5,368 nt of DNA from Anaerolineales bacterium. GTDB taxonomy: Bacteria; Chloroflexota; Anaerolineae; Promineifilales; Promineifilaceae. The notes beneath the pieces are model-generated. The model did no database searches. It saw nothing but the letters and a program-made list of their open reading frames with translations, and had not been told where the DNA came from. The stretch covers positions 2,846-8,213 of the forward strand of contig JAGQGA010000218.1 in assembly GCA_020432595.1 (NCBI GenBank). Reading direction: 5' to 3'. Position 1 is the first letter of the stretch. Every line of letters begins with the position of its first letter. Shown here piece after piece: positions 5,367-5,368 of this stretch. The translations under genes and the position numbers were made by a program.

Positions 5367-5368
5367 TA

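Overview
The window holds four protein genes and an unusually dense set of short repeats. From left to right: the 5' part of a membrane sensor histidine kinase gene on the minus strand (cut by the window start); a divergently transcribed alkaline-phosphatase-superfamily metalloenzyme gene; a flavin reductase gene; and a complete lepA (elongation factor 4) gene. The last three are on the plus strand. Base composition is moderately GC-rich. The kinase sensor type (7TM-type N-terminus followed by PAS domains), the scarcity of Shine-Dalgarno sequences and the style of the intergenic repeats suggest a Chloroflexota bacterium, probably of the Anaerolineae/Ardenticatenia side. This placement is an inference from family resemblance, not a database result.

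Layout: 1-1343 (-) kinase; 1344-1571 divergent promoter region with a good sigma70-like promoter in each direction; 1572-2549 (+) metalloenzyme; 2547-2690 a MITE-like palindromic element with 16-bp terminal inverted repeats and TA at both ends, which overlaps the metalloenzyme stop codon; 2703-2743 a second inverted repeat; 2776-3276 (+) flavin reductase with the only clear Shine-Dalgarno site; 3277-3493 a repeat mosaic (two copies of a strong palindrome around 10-bp tandem repeats) and an extended -10 promoter; 3494-5302 (+) lepA; 5314-5368 a 7-bp tandem repeat and a hairpin running to the window end.

The genes do not form an obvious pathway. LepA is housekeeping, the flavin reductase has no monooxygenase partner here, and the metalloenzyme's substrate is unknown. 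Each plus-strand gene is separated from the next by over 200 bp of repeat-rich DNA, so they look like single transcription units.

The most unusual signal is the 10-bp palindrome AACGGCCGTT. It occurs seven times in 5.4 kb (about 0.005 expected by chance), inside genes as well as between them, like the highly iterated palindrome HIP1 of cyanobacteria. A second point of interest is that the metalloenzyme and lepA promoters sit so close to their ATG codons that both mRNAs should be leaderless.
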